From Candidatus Poribacteria bacterium (lineage in GTDB: Bacteria; Poribacteria; WGA-4E; WGA-3G): a stretch of 64,000 bases of DNA. The translations under genes and the position numbers were made by a program. Below, piece by piece: positions 9,022 through 16,984 of this stretch (the first letter of the stretch is position 1; every line of letters begins with the position of its first letter). The stretch covers positions 100,619 to 164,618 of the forward strand of contig JAPPIG010000115.1 of NCBI GenBank assembly GCA_028820635.1, given 5' to 3'. The notes beneath the pieces were generated by a model. The model saw nothing but the letters and a program-made list of their open reading frames with translations, was not told the DNA's origin and ran no database searches.

Positions 9022-10431
9022 TCAAATATCAGAACGGAAGAATTTCAGGAATGCCACAGTTGTCAACACAACTGCGAAGAAGCAAAGTAGCAGCACATCT
9101 ACCATCGATTGACGGAGTGTTTCTCCTAATGTTGAAGTCTCTAAAGGTGGTGGTTGTGTAATTTTGACAGTATCCTCTGATGTAAATACTCTTGCTGAAG
9201 CATGATCCGAAATTTTGCTGAACAAATCTGTATGGAGCATATCGTAATAACGATCTCCCACTTGAAAATAGATGCTTCTTGCCCCTTTTCCTGTCTGTGT
9301 TAGGTTCGTAGCGAGATAGGTGAGAGAAGATGTCGGTGTGATTCGGGAAAGCATCTCACCGATCTGCTCTTGTCGTTCGGTTTCACGTTTGTAATCGCGA
9401 TCGAGTTTGTCAGCGTAGTCTTGGAATTTCGCTCGATATTTCTCTTCAAGAGGTTTCACGCGTTCATCAACTTTTTTAGCATTTTCTCCTCCTACTATTA
9501 CATTACCGTTTTCATCTGGAGGGAGTTCCCTTATGGCTTTCCATTTTTCTTCATCGACTACCGCGTTGAAATCATCTCGCATGGCTGTTTTTTCCATATA
9601 GACGCTTTGTGAGGTTCGTGTTGGCGCAATAAGTTTGGCAGCGATAAACCCAACGCGTGGAGTAATCAACACTGCAAACACCCAGACGGTAAAGGCGAGG
9701 ATGAGTGCCGTTTTAGAATTGTCTAAGTAGGTGGAAATCACTGTGCCGATTGCGAAAAAGACACCAATATAGAGCAACGAGATGAGGGTTAAACCCAAGA
9801 CTCTCGGAAAAATTCCATGTTCACCGAGCGGGAAACCCTGCCAGACAAGTATCAGTAAACCGAACAGCAACGACACCAAGAACGGGACGACAAACACCAC
9901 GTATCCGCCTATCAATTTGCTCCATAAAAATAGGTCGCGCGGCAGGGCGTTTGACAAAGTTATACGGAGTGTGCCTGCCTCTCGCTCACCAGCAACCGCA
10001 TCAAATGTGAACAACAGTGCGAGGAGACTGAAGACAGTACCTACCACAAATAGAAAGTCAAGGTATCCAAAAAGCTGGGAGAGAGAGGAGACCAGGGCGG
10101 GTGCTCCTTGTGTAATCCCATTACGTGTCATGCCAAGATAACTCGGCAATGAATCCGATAATCCGTTTGCGAATACGCTCAATGGGGTCGGTTTGAGGAT
10201 AAGTTTGGAAACCTCCTGCTCTGGTTCCAATGGCAGCTTCGGGTTTACTGTGGTTTCTTCGATGTTTACGAGTTTAACGGCTTCTTGGTAATCTACTAAG
10301 CTCTGGCGATAATTTCGGTAATTGGTAGAAAGTGTGAGCGGGACGAGAAGGAGACACATCACAAGGAGCGCGACGAAACGGACACTCAGAATATGATGCA
10401 TTATTTCTTTGCGAATTAGCGTTAGTAACAT
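9022..10431 (-). CDS. ABC-2 type transporter permease
   Basis: A 469-residue protein counted from the ATG at 10431, which has GGAG nine bases upstream and aligns with the starts of its paralogs (MLLTLIRKEIMHHIL). The open frame runs 18 codons further upstream without support. The layout is the same as 7452-8867: N-terminal segment, outside loop, central hydrophobic cluster with FDAVAGEREAGTLRITLSNA, soluble loop (~270-435) with many charged residues, last segment ending FFRSDI. The loop is the least conserved part among the three close paralogs, so it is the likely specificity or partner-binding region (inference). Confidence 0.9.
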   Translation of the reverse strand: MLLTLIRKEIMHHILSVRFVALLVMCLLLVPLTLSTNYRNYRQSLVDYQEAVKLVNIEETTVNPKLPLEPEQEVSKLILKPTPLSVFANGLSDSLPSYLGMTRNGITQGAPALVSSLSQLFGYLDFLFVVGTVFSLLALLFTFDAVAGEREAGTLRITLSNALPRDLFLWSKLIGGYVVFVVPFLVSLLFGLLILVWQGFPLGEHGIFPRVLGLTLISLLYIGVFFAIGTVISTYLDNSKTALILAFTVWVFAVLITPRVGFIAAKLIAPTRTSQSVYMEKTAMRDDFNAVVDEEKWKAIRELPPDENGNVIVGGENAKKVDERVKPLEEKYRAKFQDYADKLDRDYKRETERQEQIGEMLSRITPTSSLTYLATNLTQTGKGARSIYFQVGDRYYDMLHTDLFSKISDHASARVFTSEDTVKITQPPPLETSTLGETLRQSMVDVLLLCFFAVVLTTVAFLKFFRSDI

Positions 10432-10597
10432 TTGGTATTCTCCATATATGATGGCAAAAAAACCCCCTAAGACTACACAAATCACGTTTTTTACCGCTCC
10501 AAATTAACTGGATGTTGGTAAAAGATGTGTTGTGTAAGTTTACAGTAATTAAACGTGAACAGGATAGTCCGTAGGAGTCTATCGCGTTATCTTTATG

Positions 10598-11392
10598 TTA
10601 TATTTGAATAGTGGAAGGTTTCTTTTTCATATTTTGGTTTGGACTCTGAGGAGGCATTGATTTTTTAAGGCGTTCTAAAGTTTCGCGTAAACGCTCAATC
10701 TGTTCCTTGGCGTTTTCAATCTGTTTTCTAACGTTCTCCAGTTGTTGTGAATTGAACTTATTCTTTAAGCGTTCAGCCCGTTCCTTGGTTTGTTCAGCCA
10801 AGTTTTTAACGCGCTCAGCTTGTTCTTTGGCTTGTTCAGCCCGTTCTGCTGTTTTCCGAATCTTCTTAAGATGTTTGTTTACCAACTTATCAAAATAAGC
10901 GGCTTTATAAGTTTCCCAATCATCCGTCACGGGCATATCAGAAAGGACGGTCATACCATGAAACCCTGTTTTCCAAAAATCTGGATTATCTTCCAGAAAC
11001 GCCAAAATATGCCTTTTTGATAAACAATATGCATAGTTGCGGAAATTTTGTATAGTGAAACCTTTGTCCAACAAGGTTTTAAGCCACTCACTCCGCGGAT
11101 ATCGTGCATCTATCTCTTCATTTGTAAACTTGCTGGATTGGCTATGTTTATCTGCAGATATAGTTATCGTGGTCCTCAAATGGACCCGGTTGTACTGGGC
11201 ATCAAAGATATTCATCAATGCCTGCACTGTTTGCGGACCAGAATATTCTTCGGGGAGGTCTGGTGGTATCTGCTTGAATTCCGTCGTTTCGCCGAATGAG
11301 AAAGTGAAAGAATCGGCTTGAGACGCGAAAAAGAAAGCAAATCCCATAACTATCAAAAGTGTGAACATTGGCATAACAATTTTCCGTTTCAT
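10598..11392 (-). CDS. exported coiled-coil protein sharing the sigma-factor extension domain
   Basis: A 264-residue protein. Residues 1-27 form a signal peptide or anchor (FTLLIVMGFAFFFASQADS). Residues ~45-165 match the C-terminal extension of the ECF sigma factor: YSGPQTVQALMNIFD, FTNEEIDARYPRSEWL, LSKRHILAFLEDNPDF, TDDWETYKAAY. Residues ~170-245 are a heptad-rich helix made of RAEQAKEQAERVKNLAEQ-like repeats. The last nine residues are KKKPSTIQI, identical in the two paralogs. SD GAAGGAG precedes the ATG. It belongs to a tandem array of three paralogs. Its likely promoter (11669-11696) is separated from the gene by inserted repeats. Function unknown. Confidence 0.82.
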   Translation of the reverse strand: MKRKIVMPMFTLLIVMGFAFFFASQADSFTFSFGETTEFKQIPPDLPEEYSGPQTVQALMNIFDAQYNRVHLRTTITISADKHSQSSKFTNEEIDARYPRSEWLKTLLDKGFTIQNFRNYAYCLSKRHILAFLEDNPDFWKTGFHGMTVLSDMPVTDDWETYKAAYFDKLVNKHLKKIRKTAERAEQAKEQAERVKNLAEQTKERAERLKNKFNSQQLENVRKQIENAKEQIERLRETLERLKKSMPPQSPNQNMKKKPSTIQI

Positions 11393-11449
11393 TTTATCTC
11401 CTTCGTTCTATAGTGGATTCTACAATTAACTTATATCTGAACTGTGAAT

Positions 11450-11575
11450 CAACGCTGAATGCGCTTTTGGCATTCAGCGGGAGGGAACTCCGATTCCCGA
11501 CTAACAGTGGTTTCGTCGCGATTCGGAAATCGGAATCAACGCCAAATGCGCTTTTGGCATTTGTCGCCTACAGAA
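11450..11575. repeat. two hairpin modules around a GGAGGGAACTCC palindrome
   Basis: The ~390-base gap 11393-11782 has no gene. Module one has the stem CTGAATGC (11455-11462) with GCATTCAG (11470-11477). Module two has CCAAATGC (11542-11549) with GCATTTG (11557-11563). Both follow AATCAACG. Between them lies GGGAGGGAACTCCGATTCCC and a TCGCGATTCGG unit. They separate the promoter-like site at 11669-11696 from the gene, whereas the paralogs have it ~80-90 bases from the start. Confidence 0.65.
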
Positions 11576-11668
11576 TATATGTGAACTTATTTACAGAATT
11601 TACTATAAATTGTAGATGTGGATCTCTGTTTGTAAACCTGCGTTTGTCCATCAATCCTTTGCTAATTT

Positions 11669-11696
11669 CTATACCCTCAACTCCCAGAAAAGTTGC
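11669..11696 (-). promoter_or_regulatory. candidate ECF promoter
   Basis: Minus strand: GCAAC, seventeen bases beginning TTTTCTGGGAG, then GTATAG. The surrounding ~150 bases are clearly similar to the region upstream of the paralog at 12826, so the promoter was copied with the gene. It would serve the gene ending at 10598. Confidence 0.5.
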
Positions 11697-11782
11697 AGAA
11701 ATTATGTGTGGGTGTAGGTACCACAAGTCTCAATGATGAAAATAGAATTACCCACAAGGAATCTATAGCGTTACCATTCATG

Positions 11783-12826
11783 CTATATCTGGATAGTAGA
11801 AGGCTTCTTTTTGATCTTCTGGTTTGGCTCCTGAGGCGGCATCGATTTTTGAAGGCGTTCCAAAGTTTTTCGTAAGTGTTCAATCTGTCTTTTGACATTT
11901 TCAAGTTGTTGTGAATTGAACTTATTCTTTACGCGTTCAGCTTGTGCTTTGGCTTGCTCAGCCAGCCTCTTTGCGTTTTCAACCCGTTCCTTGGCTTGTT
12001 CTACTACCACCTGTGCGTGCTCAACTCGTTCTTTGGCTCGTTCAACCTGTTCGGCAGCTTTTTGAAGCTTAGCGTGCTCGTTTGCCAACTTATCAATATA
12101 GGCGGCTTTATAGGTTTCCCAATTATCCGTTGGTAGAATGTCGAGAATCACCGCATTGCGAAGATTGGGGTTATCTTTCAGAAAAGCCAAAGTGTGCCGT
12201 TTTGACAGGTAGGACGCATACTCTCCGAAATGTCCTATGGTGATACCTTTGTCTAAAAGCATCTGAAGCCATGCTGCTCGCGGATATCGTGCATCAATTT
12301 CCTCGTTTGTAAACTGGCTGACGTGTCTTTTTCCGTCAACGCTATCAATTATATGGGATAAGTTTATTTTTCCCTCACCGGAAAGTTTTATAGAGGCACC
12401 ATCATTCAGACGCATCTTAAGCCAATCTATCTGTTGATGTTGCGTATCAATTTCCTCGTTTGTAAACTGGCTGACGTGTCTTTTTTTCCCAACACTATCA
12501 ATCTTATGGGAGAGGTTTACTTCACTCGTTGTTAGTACAGAAGCACTGACTGTTCCACCATCGGTTTTACGATATATAACCACCGCGGTTTTTAAATGGT
12601 TGCGATTGTAGGTTTCGTCAAACGCTTCCATCAGTGCTTGCACGGTTTGTGGTCCATTATATTCTTCAGCGTTACTTAGCGCGTCTTTCGTTAATTTTGT
12701 CATTTCAACCATACTGAACCCTCCTGGATTATCTGCTATTTCTGGGTTCGCTTGCGATCCAAAAAAGATGGCTATACCCAGCACTGTCAAAATCGAAAAA
12801 AATCGTATAGTGTGTTTACGTTGCAT
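11783..12826 (-). CDS. exported coiled-coil protein sharing the sigma-factor extension domain
   Basis: A 347-residue paralog of 10598-11392 with a signal segment (FFSILTVLGIAIFFGSQA). The shared domain starts at YNGPQTVQALMEAFD (~58) and ends at NWETYKAAYIDKL (~235). Inside it a segment of about 45 residues is duplicated: IDSVGKKRHVSQFTNEEID is followed later by IDSVDGKRHVSQFTNEEID, so this copy is longer than its relatives. The C-terminal third is a coiled coil (VERAKERVEHAQVVVEQAK and similar) and the tail is KKKPSTIQI. SD GAAGGAGA is six bases before the ATG. The gene sits behind a candidate ECF promoter at 12907-12934. Function unknown. Confidence 0.82.
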   Translation of the reverse strand: MQRKHTIRFFSILTVLGIAIFFGSQANPEIADNPGGFSMVEMTKLTKDALSNAEEYNGPQTVQALMEAFDETYNRNHLKTAVVIYRKTDGGTVSASVLTTSEVNLSHKIDSVGKKRHVSQFTNEEIDTQHQQIDWLKMRLNDGASIKLSGEGKINLSHIIDSVDGKRHVSQFTNEEIDARYPRAAWLQMLLDKGITIGHFGEYASYLSKRHTLAFLKDNPNLRNAVILDILPTDNWETYKAAYIDKLANEHAKLQKAAEQVERAKERVEHAQVVVEQAKERVENAKRLAEQAKAQAERVKNKFNSQQLENVKRQIEHLRKTLERLQKSMPPQEPNQKIKKKPSTIQI

Positions 12827-12906
12827 AATGTCTCCTTCATTAATTAAAACTGTGAGGTGATCTCCCTGTTTGTAAACCTGCGTTGTCTGCTAATCCTTGC
12901 TAATTT

Positions 12907-12934
12907 CTATACACTTGACTCTCAGAAAAGTTTC
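12907..12934 (-). promoter_or_regulatory. candidate ECF promoter
   Basis: Minus strand: GAAAC, seventeen bases beginning TTTTCTGAGAG, then GTATAG, 80 bases before the ATG at 12826. It matches the site at 11669-11696 at the -10 block and in spacing. Confidence 0.5.
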
Positions 12935-13015
12935 AGAAGATATATAGGTGTCAGTATTATAGTATCAATGATGAAACAGAATATCTTACCAGGAATCTAT
13001 AGCGTTTTATTCATG

Positions 13016-13978
13016 CTATATTTGGATAGTAGAAGGCTTCTTTTTCATCTTCTTGTTTGAATCCTGAGGAAGCATTGACTCTTTAAGACGTTCTAAAGTC
13101 TCCCGCAAGTGTTCAATCTGTTTCCTAACGTTCTCAAACTGTTGTAAATTGAGTTTATTCTTCGCGCGTTCAATTTGTTCCTTGGTTCGTTCAACTTGCG
13201 CTTTGGCGCGTTCAATCTGTGCCATTACTTGTTTAGCTTGTTCCTTACCCTGTTCAACTTTTTCTTTTTTCCGTTCAATCTTCTCTGCTGCTTCCCGTAT
13301 CTTCTCGATATGTCTATTTACCAACTTATAAATAAAAGCGGCTTTATAACGTTCCCAATCATTTCCCTTAATTATCCGTTGGTAAGTTTCCCAATCATCC
13401 GTTGGTGGAATGTGGATCATCACCGGATTGCGAAGATTGGGATTGTCTTTCAGAAAAGCCAAAGTGTATCGCTTTGACAAATAGGAGGTATAATCTCCGA
13501 AATTTTCTATGGTGATACCGTTGTCTAAAAGCAGCTGAAGCCATGTTTCACGAGGATATTGTGCATCAATCTCCGCGATTGTAAACTGGCTGATGTGCGT
13601 TTTTCCGTTTTTTAGAATAGTTCCGCTATCGGTTTTACGGTGTACAATCACTGTCACTGTGGTTGCTAAATGGTTGTGATTGTAGATTTTATCAAATGTA
13701 TCTATCAATGCTTGCGCGGTTTGCGGCCCAGTATGGTCTTTAGCGGTACTTAGAACATTTTTCGTTAGTTTTGTGGTTTCAATCAAACTGAACCTTCCTG
13801 AATTGTTCGTTGCTTCTGTCTTTTCAATCGAAGTGAACCCTTCTGAATTTTTCTTTTTGATGGAAGTGAACCCTTCTGAATTCCCTGGTGTTTCTGAGTT
13901 CACTTGCAATCCGAAAAAGATAGCAATACCCAGCACTGCTAAAAGTGAAAATATCCGCATAGCGATTTTACCGTTCAT
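13016..13978 (-). CDS. exported coiled-coil protein sharing the sigma-factor extension domain
   Basis: A 320-residue paralog, first gene of the tandem array. The signal segment is FSLLAVLGIAIFFGLQV. It is followed by a short imperfect repeat (NSEGFTSIKKK, NSEGFTSIEKT, NSGRFSLIETT). The shared domain runs from HTGPQTAQALIDTFD (~92) to ERYKAAFIYKL (~215). It has a small internal duplication, TDDWETYQRIIKGN before DWERYKAAF. The C-terminal coiled coil has IERAKAQVERTKEQIERAK, and the tail is KKKPSTIQI. SD AAAGGAGA precedes the ATG. A GCAAC-N17-GTGTAA site lies at 14065-14092. The pattern suggests a surface or periplasmic structural or sensing role, but no function is assigned. Confidence 0.82.
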   Translation of the reverse strand: MNGKIAMRIFSLLAVLGIAIFFGLQVNSETPGNSEGFTSIKKKNSEGFTSIEKTEATNNSGRFSLIETTKLTKNVLSTAKDHTGPQTAQALIDTFDKIYNHNHLATTVTVIVHRKTDSGTILKNGKTHISQFTIAEIDAQYPRETWLQLLLDNGITIENFGDYTSYLSKRYTLAFLKDNPNLRNPVMIHIPPTDDWETYQRIIKGNDWERYKAAFIYKLVNRHIEKIREAAEKIERKKEKVEQGKEQAKQVMAQIERAKAQVERTKEQIERAKNKLNLQQFENVRKQIEHLRETLERLKESMLPQDSNKKMKKKPSTIQI

Positions 13979-14064
13979 AATGTCTCCTTTGTTAGAGTAA
14001 ATTGGTGAGGTAATTCCTCTTTTGTAAGGTGCGTTTTTGTGCCATCAATCCTTTGTTAATTGTT

Positions 14065-14092
14065 TTACACACGATTTCTTCAGAAAAGTTGC
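14065..14092 (-). promoter_or_regulatory. candidate ECF promoter
   Basis: Minus strand: GCAAC, seventeen bases beginning TTTTCTGAAG, then GTGTAA, ending 86 bases before the ATG at 13978. The GCAACTTTTCTG block is the same as at 11669-11696. Confidence 0.45.
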
Positions 14093-14121
14093 AAAAAAAA
14101 AAGTAATTGTGAAAATTCACA
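14093..14121 (-). terminator. rho-independent terminator
   Basis: On the minus strand a TGTGAATTTTCACA hairpin (14108-14121) is followed by ATTAC and a run of ten T (14093-14102). It lies directly after the stop of 14124-14534. The stem is short (about 5-6 bp) and A/T-rich. Confidence 0.6.
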
Positions 14122-14123
14122 TC

Positions 14124-14534
14124 TTATTTGTCCAAAAGTTCAGCTTTATATTCCTCTACAATCTCATTCAGAACAGATTCAGGAATATCCTCTAATTGTG
14201 ATGCTAACTCTTCTTCGACGTTAACCATTAGGCTGTGATCGAACGTTTCGCGCTCGGCGCATGGATCAAAGGATTCACCCTGTGCTTCCAACAAAACCGC
14301 TAAACGGGCAGGAGTCAACCCCGCAGAAATACCGTGTAAATCCCATGCAGTGCCACGGTAACCTCTTTCATAATCACTACCGAGGTATTTCTGTAGGATC
14401 TCTTCTCTTTCGGCACCTTGTGCGCCGCTATTTTCAAGTTCTTCTGCAGCAGCGATTGCTCGCGAATCCAATTCTATTTGGAATGCGGTTGAAGCATCTG
14501 CTGCCGCAACTGGATAGATTTTATAAGTTTCCAT
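14124..14534 (-). CDS. hypothetical protein
   Basis: A 136-residue acidic protein with no membrane segment or signal, so probably cytoplasmic. It begins METYKIYPVAAADASTAF behind GAGG. It is rich in Ala and Glu and has the segment YERGYRGTAWDLHGISAG near the middle. I do not recognise a family. It is the last gene before a terminator and is separated by ~190 repeat-filled bases from the Nnr gene upstream, so it may have its own promoter. Confidence 0.65.
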   Translation of the reverse strand: METYKIYPVAAADASTAFQIELDSRAIAAAEELENSGAQGAEREEILQKYLGSDYERGYRGTAWDLHGISAGLTPARLAVLLEAQGESFDPCAERETFDHSLMVNVEEELASQLEDIPESVLNEIVEEYKAELLDK

Positions 14535-14553
14535 TTTTCCTCACAAATTAGGT

Positions 14554-14705
14554 AATAGTCGGGAATCGGAGTTCCCTCCTACCGTTAGGAGGTAATAGTC
14601 GGGAATCCAAATCAAGAAATCAACGGTATGAATACCTTTTTGGTATTCACCGGGTATGAATGCCATTAAGGCATTCCCCGGAGTTCCCTCCTACCGTAGG
14701 AGCGA
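14554..14705. repeat. palindromic repeat with two inserted hairpin modules
   Basis: The base unit GATAGTCGGGAATC + GGAGTTCCCTCC, complete at 18569-18641, is split here. Two modules lie between the halves: the stem GAATACC (14630-14636) with GGTATTC (14642-14648), and GAATGCC (14658-14664) with GGCATTC (14670-14676). The stems differ from each other but stay paired. Confidence 0.75.
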
Positions 14706-14720
14706 CCTTACTCACGATAT

Positions 14721-16292
14721 TTAGATGGACACAACATTAAGATAATCGGGTATCAACGAAGAAATTGCTTGTGGAACTGCCTGTAGTACATCGCCTGCAA
14801 TAAGCCCATGCATCCCTAACTTTTCAGCGGCGATGTTTCCTGCTAATCCGTGTAGGTAAACGCCAAGCACCGCTGCTGTTTCGCTTGACATGTTTTGCGC
14901 CATCAATCCCGCAATTATGCCTGTTAACACGTCCCCCATCCCCGCTGTTGCCATGCCGGGATTCCCTGTTGAATTGATCCAAATTTCACCGCTTGGATTT
15001 GAAGTGACGGTAGGTGCACCTTTAAGTACAAGCGTTACACCGTATTGATTTGCGAATTCTTCGGCAGTACCAATTCTGTTTGATTCTAATGTTGAGATAG
15101 GGATATTCGTTAGCCGTGCCATCTCACCCGGATGTGGTGTGAGAACTGTTTCTGTCCCAAGTAATGAGATAAGGTCTGTTGCTTGTGCTAAAGCATTTAA
15201 TCCATCTGCATCTATGACCATCCGTAAGCCAAGTCCCTGTTCCTTATTTTCCTTAACTAATTGATGAACAAGTTTCACAGTTTGCGGATGTTGAGAAAGA
15301 CCAGGTCCGATGGCAAGAACAGATTTCGTCTTTTTTGCGTATTCAAGGATGGTTGAGGTTGATGATTCTGCTAAACTTCCTGCTTCTGTTTCCGGCAGGG
15401 GCAACGTCATCACCTCAGACAACTTAACTTCTAAAATTGGATTTAGGCTTTTTGGAATAGTGAGCGTTACCAAACCAGCACCTACACGGAAAGCTGCTTC
15501 GCTTGCAAGTGCCGCTGCGCCCGTCATCCCCGTTGACCCCGCAACCACAAGCACACGTCCGTAACTCCCCTTGTAAGATGCCGGCGAACGAACCGGTATC
15601 CATGCTGCAGCGTCTTTTTCAGTTGTCCAATTCACCTTAATATTTTGCGCGTCAATAATCTGCTGTGGAAAACCGATGTCAACGACTTCTATTTTACCTG
15701 CAAACTCGGCACCCGGATGCACCAACAACCCTCTTTTCGGCAAACCTATTGTTATTGTTCTATCCGCTTGCACACAAGTGCCTAAAGGAGTACCAGAATC
15801 TGCGTCTAAACCGGAAGGTAAATCAACTGCAAGAATGGGTATAGGGAGGTCATTTATAGCATTGATTATGTTTGCAACGGGTTCGCGCACAGCACCCCGC
15901 AATCCTGTGCCAAAAATCGCATCTACAAGCAACTCACATCCGAGAATGTCAATAGATGTGTCTGTCAGAATTTCCTCAATCTGCAACACAAGATTTTTGG
16001 CAATATCCAAATTGGTGCGTGCTTCTCCAGTAAAACTTTCTGCTGGGGAAACAAGAAAGATTTGCACTTCACGTCCAGCATGTGCGAGTTGTCGGGCAAT
16101 AACCAGTCCATCACCGCCGTTATTCCCTTTGCCGACAAAAACACCAACACGTTGTGCAGTCGGATAATGTTGTTCAATCGCGCGGACGATTTCACTTCCC
16201 GCAGTTTCCATGAGAACAATGCCGGGAATGCCGATGCCTTCAATCGTGTTTTTGTCAATCTGGCGCATTTCGGCTGCAGTTACTACTTTCAT
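14721..16292 (-). CDS. nnr: bifunctional NAD(P)H-hydrate epimerase / ADP-dependent NAD(P)H-hydrate dehydratase
   Basis: A 523-residue cytoplasmic repair enzyme for damaged NADHX and NADPHX. The N-terminal YjeF_N epimerase half (~1-215) starts MKVVTAAEMRQID and has the GKGNNGGDG loop and DLPSGLDADSG. The C-terminal ribokinase-like dehydratase half (~230-510) has VVAGSTGMTGAAALA, LTPHPGEMARL and NPGMATAGMGDVLTG, where the nucleotide-site motif reads GMGD rather than the usual GTGD. Start at the ATG at 16292 with AAGGCG upstream; the frame extends 25 codons further upstream without support. It ends an apparent operon with the three small genes at 16336-17392. Length is normal for the fused form. 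Confidence 0.95.
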   Translation of the reverse strand: MKVVTAAEMRQIDKNTIEGIGIPGIVLMETAGSEIVRAIEQHYPTAQRVGVFVGKGNNGGDGLVIARQLAHAGREVQIFLVSPAESFTGEARTNLDIAKNLVLQIEEILTDTSIDILGCELLVDAIFGTGLRGAVREPVANIINAINDLPIPILAVDLPSGLDADSGTPLGTCVQADRTITIGLPKRGLLVHPGAEFAGKIEVVDIGFPQQIIDAQNIKVNWTTEKDAAAWIPVRSPASYKGSYGRVLVVAGSTGMTGAAALASEAAFRVGAGLVTLTIPKSLNPILEVKLSEVMTLPLPETEAGSLAESSTSTILEYAKKTKSVLAIGPGLSQHPQTVKLVHQLVKENKEQGLGLRMVIDADGLNALAQATDLISLLGTETVLTPHPGEMARLTNIPISTLESNRIGTAEEFANQYGVTLVLKGAPTVTSNPSGEIWINSTGNPGMATAGMGDVLTGIIAGLMAQNMSSETAAVLGVYLHGLAGNIAAEKLGMHGLIAGDVLQAVPQAISSLIPDYLNVVSI

Positions 16293-16335
16293 GCAGTTTC
16301 GCCTTGTAATTTTTCTTAAAGTGGTTGATTTATCA

Positions 16336-16542
16336 TTATAGCGGCAGTGATATTGGTTCACATGCATGACGAGTCAGGTATTCAAGAACTTCCTCTTGCA
16401 TTTTTTCTATCTCTGCTCGATACCCGCTTGTAACCAACGAAAATTCTTCCGGTGTGGCTTTAACACGTAATTGCAAGAGTATTTCTTGAAAGTGCGCTAT
16501 GCGTTGTTGAGTTGTTTTAAGTTCTGTGTCATCTTGAATCAT
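16336..16542 (-). CDS. small helical partner protein
   Basis: 68 residues, all likely helix: TQQRIAHFQEILLQLR, then PEEFSLVTSGYRAEIEKMQE, then EVLEYLTRHA. The pattern resembles the helical N-terminus found in some HTH antitoxins and in short proteins next to toxin or nucleotidyltransferase genes (from memory, weak). Its ATG overlaps the stop of the nucleotidyltransferase gene by four bases, so the two are probably translationally coupled and may act together. Confidence 0.65.
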   Translation of the reverse strand: MIQDDTELKTTQQRIAHFQEILLQLRVKATPEEFSLVTSGYRAEIEKMQEEVLEYLTRHACEPISLPL

Positions 16543-16979
16543 TTCCTCACCTCTATGATGCCTCTGCGAGTTCCATCACGTTTGACTTGCCAACCTGCTA
16601 TAAACTCGTCAAGGGTCTCTAAAAACAGTAATGATGGACGTATCCAGAAAATACTGGCTCCGAATTCCTCCGCTGCTTGTTGATGGTTCAAAATATTTTT
16701 GACTTCTTCACTGCAAACTGCCATGTCAAAATCGTCATCAAAGATAATTACGACATCAATATCATTCGGTTCTGGCTTTGCCGTGATATAACTCCCAAAA
16801 ATAAGTATTCGCTCAAGATGGTCTGTGCTTTTTGCAAGCTGATAGATACGTTGCAAACGCTGAGTCACAGTCATCCGTTGCGGGGTTCCACTACCAAATT
16901 GCGCAATGACTTCATCAATCGTTGCCGTGTGTATTCCTTCAGGCAACTCACCCGCAAGATTTAAATTAGGGAGCGTCAT
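16539..16979 (-). CDS. nucleotidyltransferase-fold protein (DUF6932-like)
   Basis: 146 residues. The centre carries a nucleotidyltransferase active-site pattern, IFGSYITAKPEPNDIDVVII: G-S, then a D-x-D pair ten residues on. An acidic patch FDDDFDM follows. The C-terminus has GASIFWIRPSLLFLETLDEF. Proteins of this type are soluble and occur near toxin-antitoxin and mobile loci. The gene overlaps its small helical partner by four bases and starts five bases after the preceding gene, so it is in an operon. Whether it is active, and on what substrate, cannot be seen. Confidence 0.7.
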   Translation of the reverse strand: MTLPNLNLAGELPEGIHTATIDEVIAQFGSGTPQRMTVTQRLQRIYQLAKSTDHLERILIFGSYITAKPEPNDIDVVIIFDDDFDMAVCSEEVKNILNHQQAAEEFGASIFWIRPSLLFLETLDEFIAGWQVKRDGTRRGIIEVRK

Positions 16980-16984
16980 TCAAC

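Noticed and set aside
10432..10485. Upstream extension of the permease start
   Set aside because: The extra 18 codons have no ribosome site, and paralogs start at the internal ATG.
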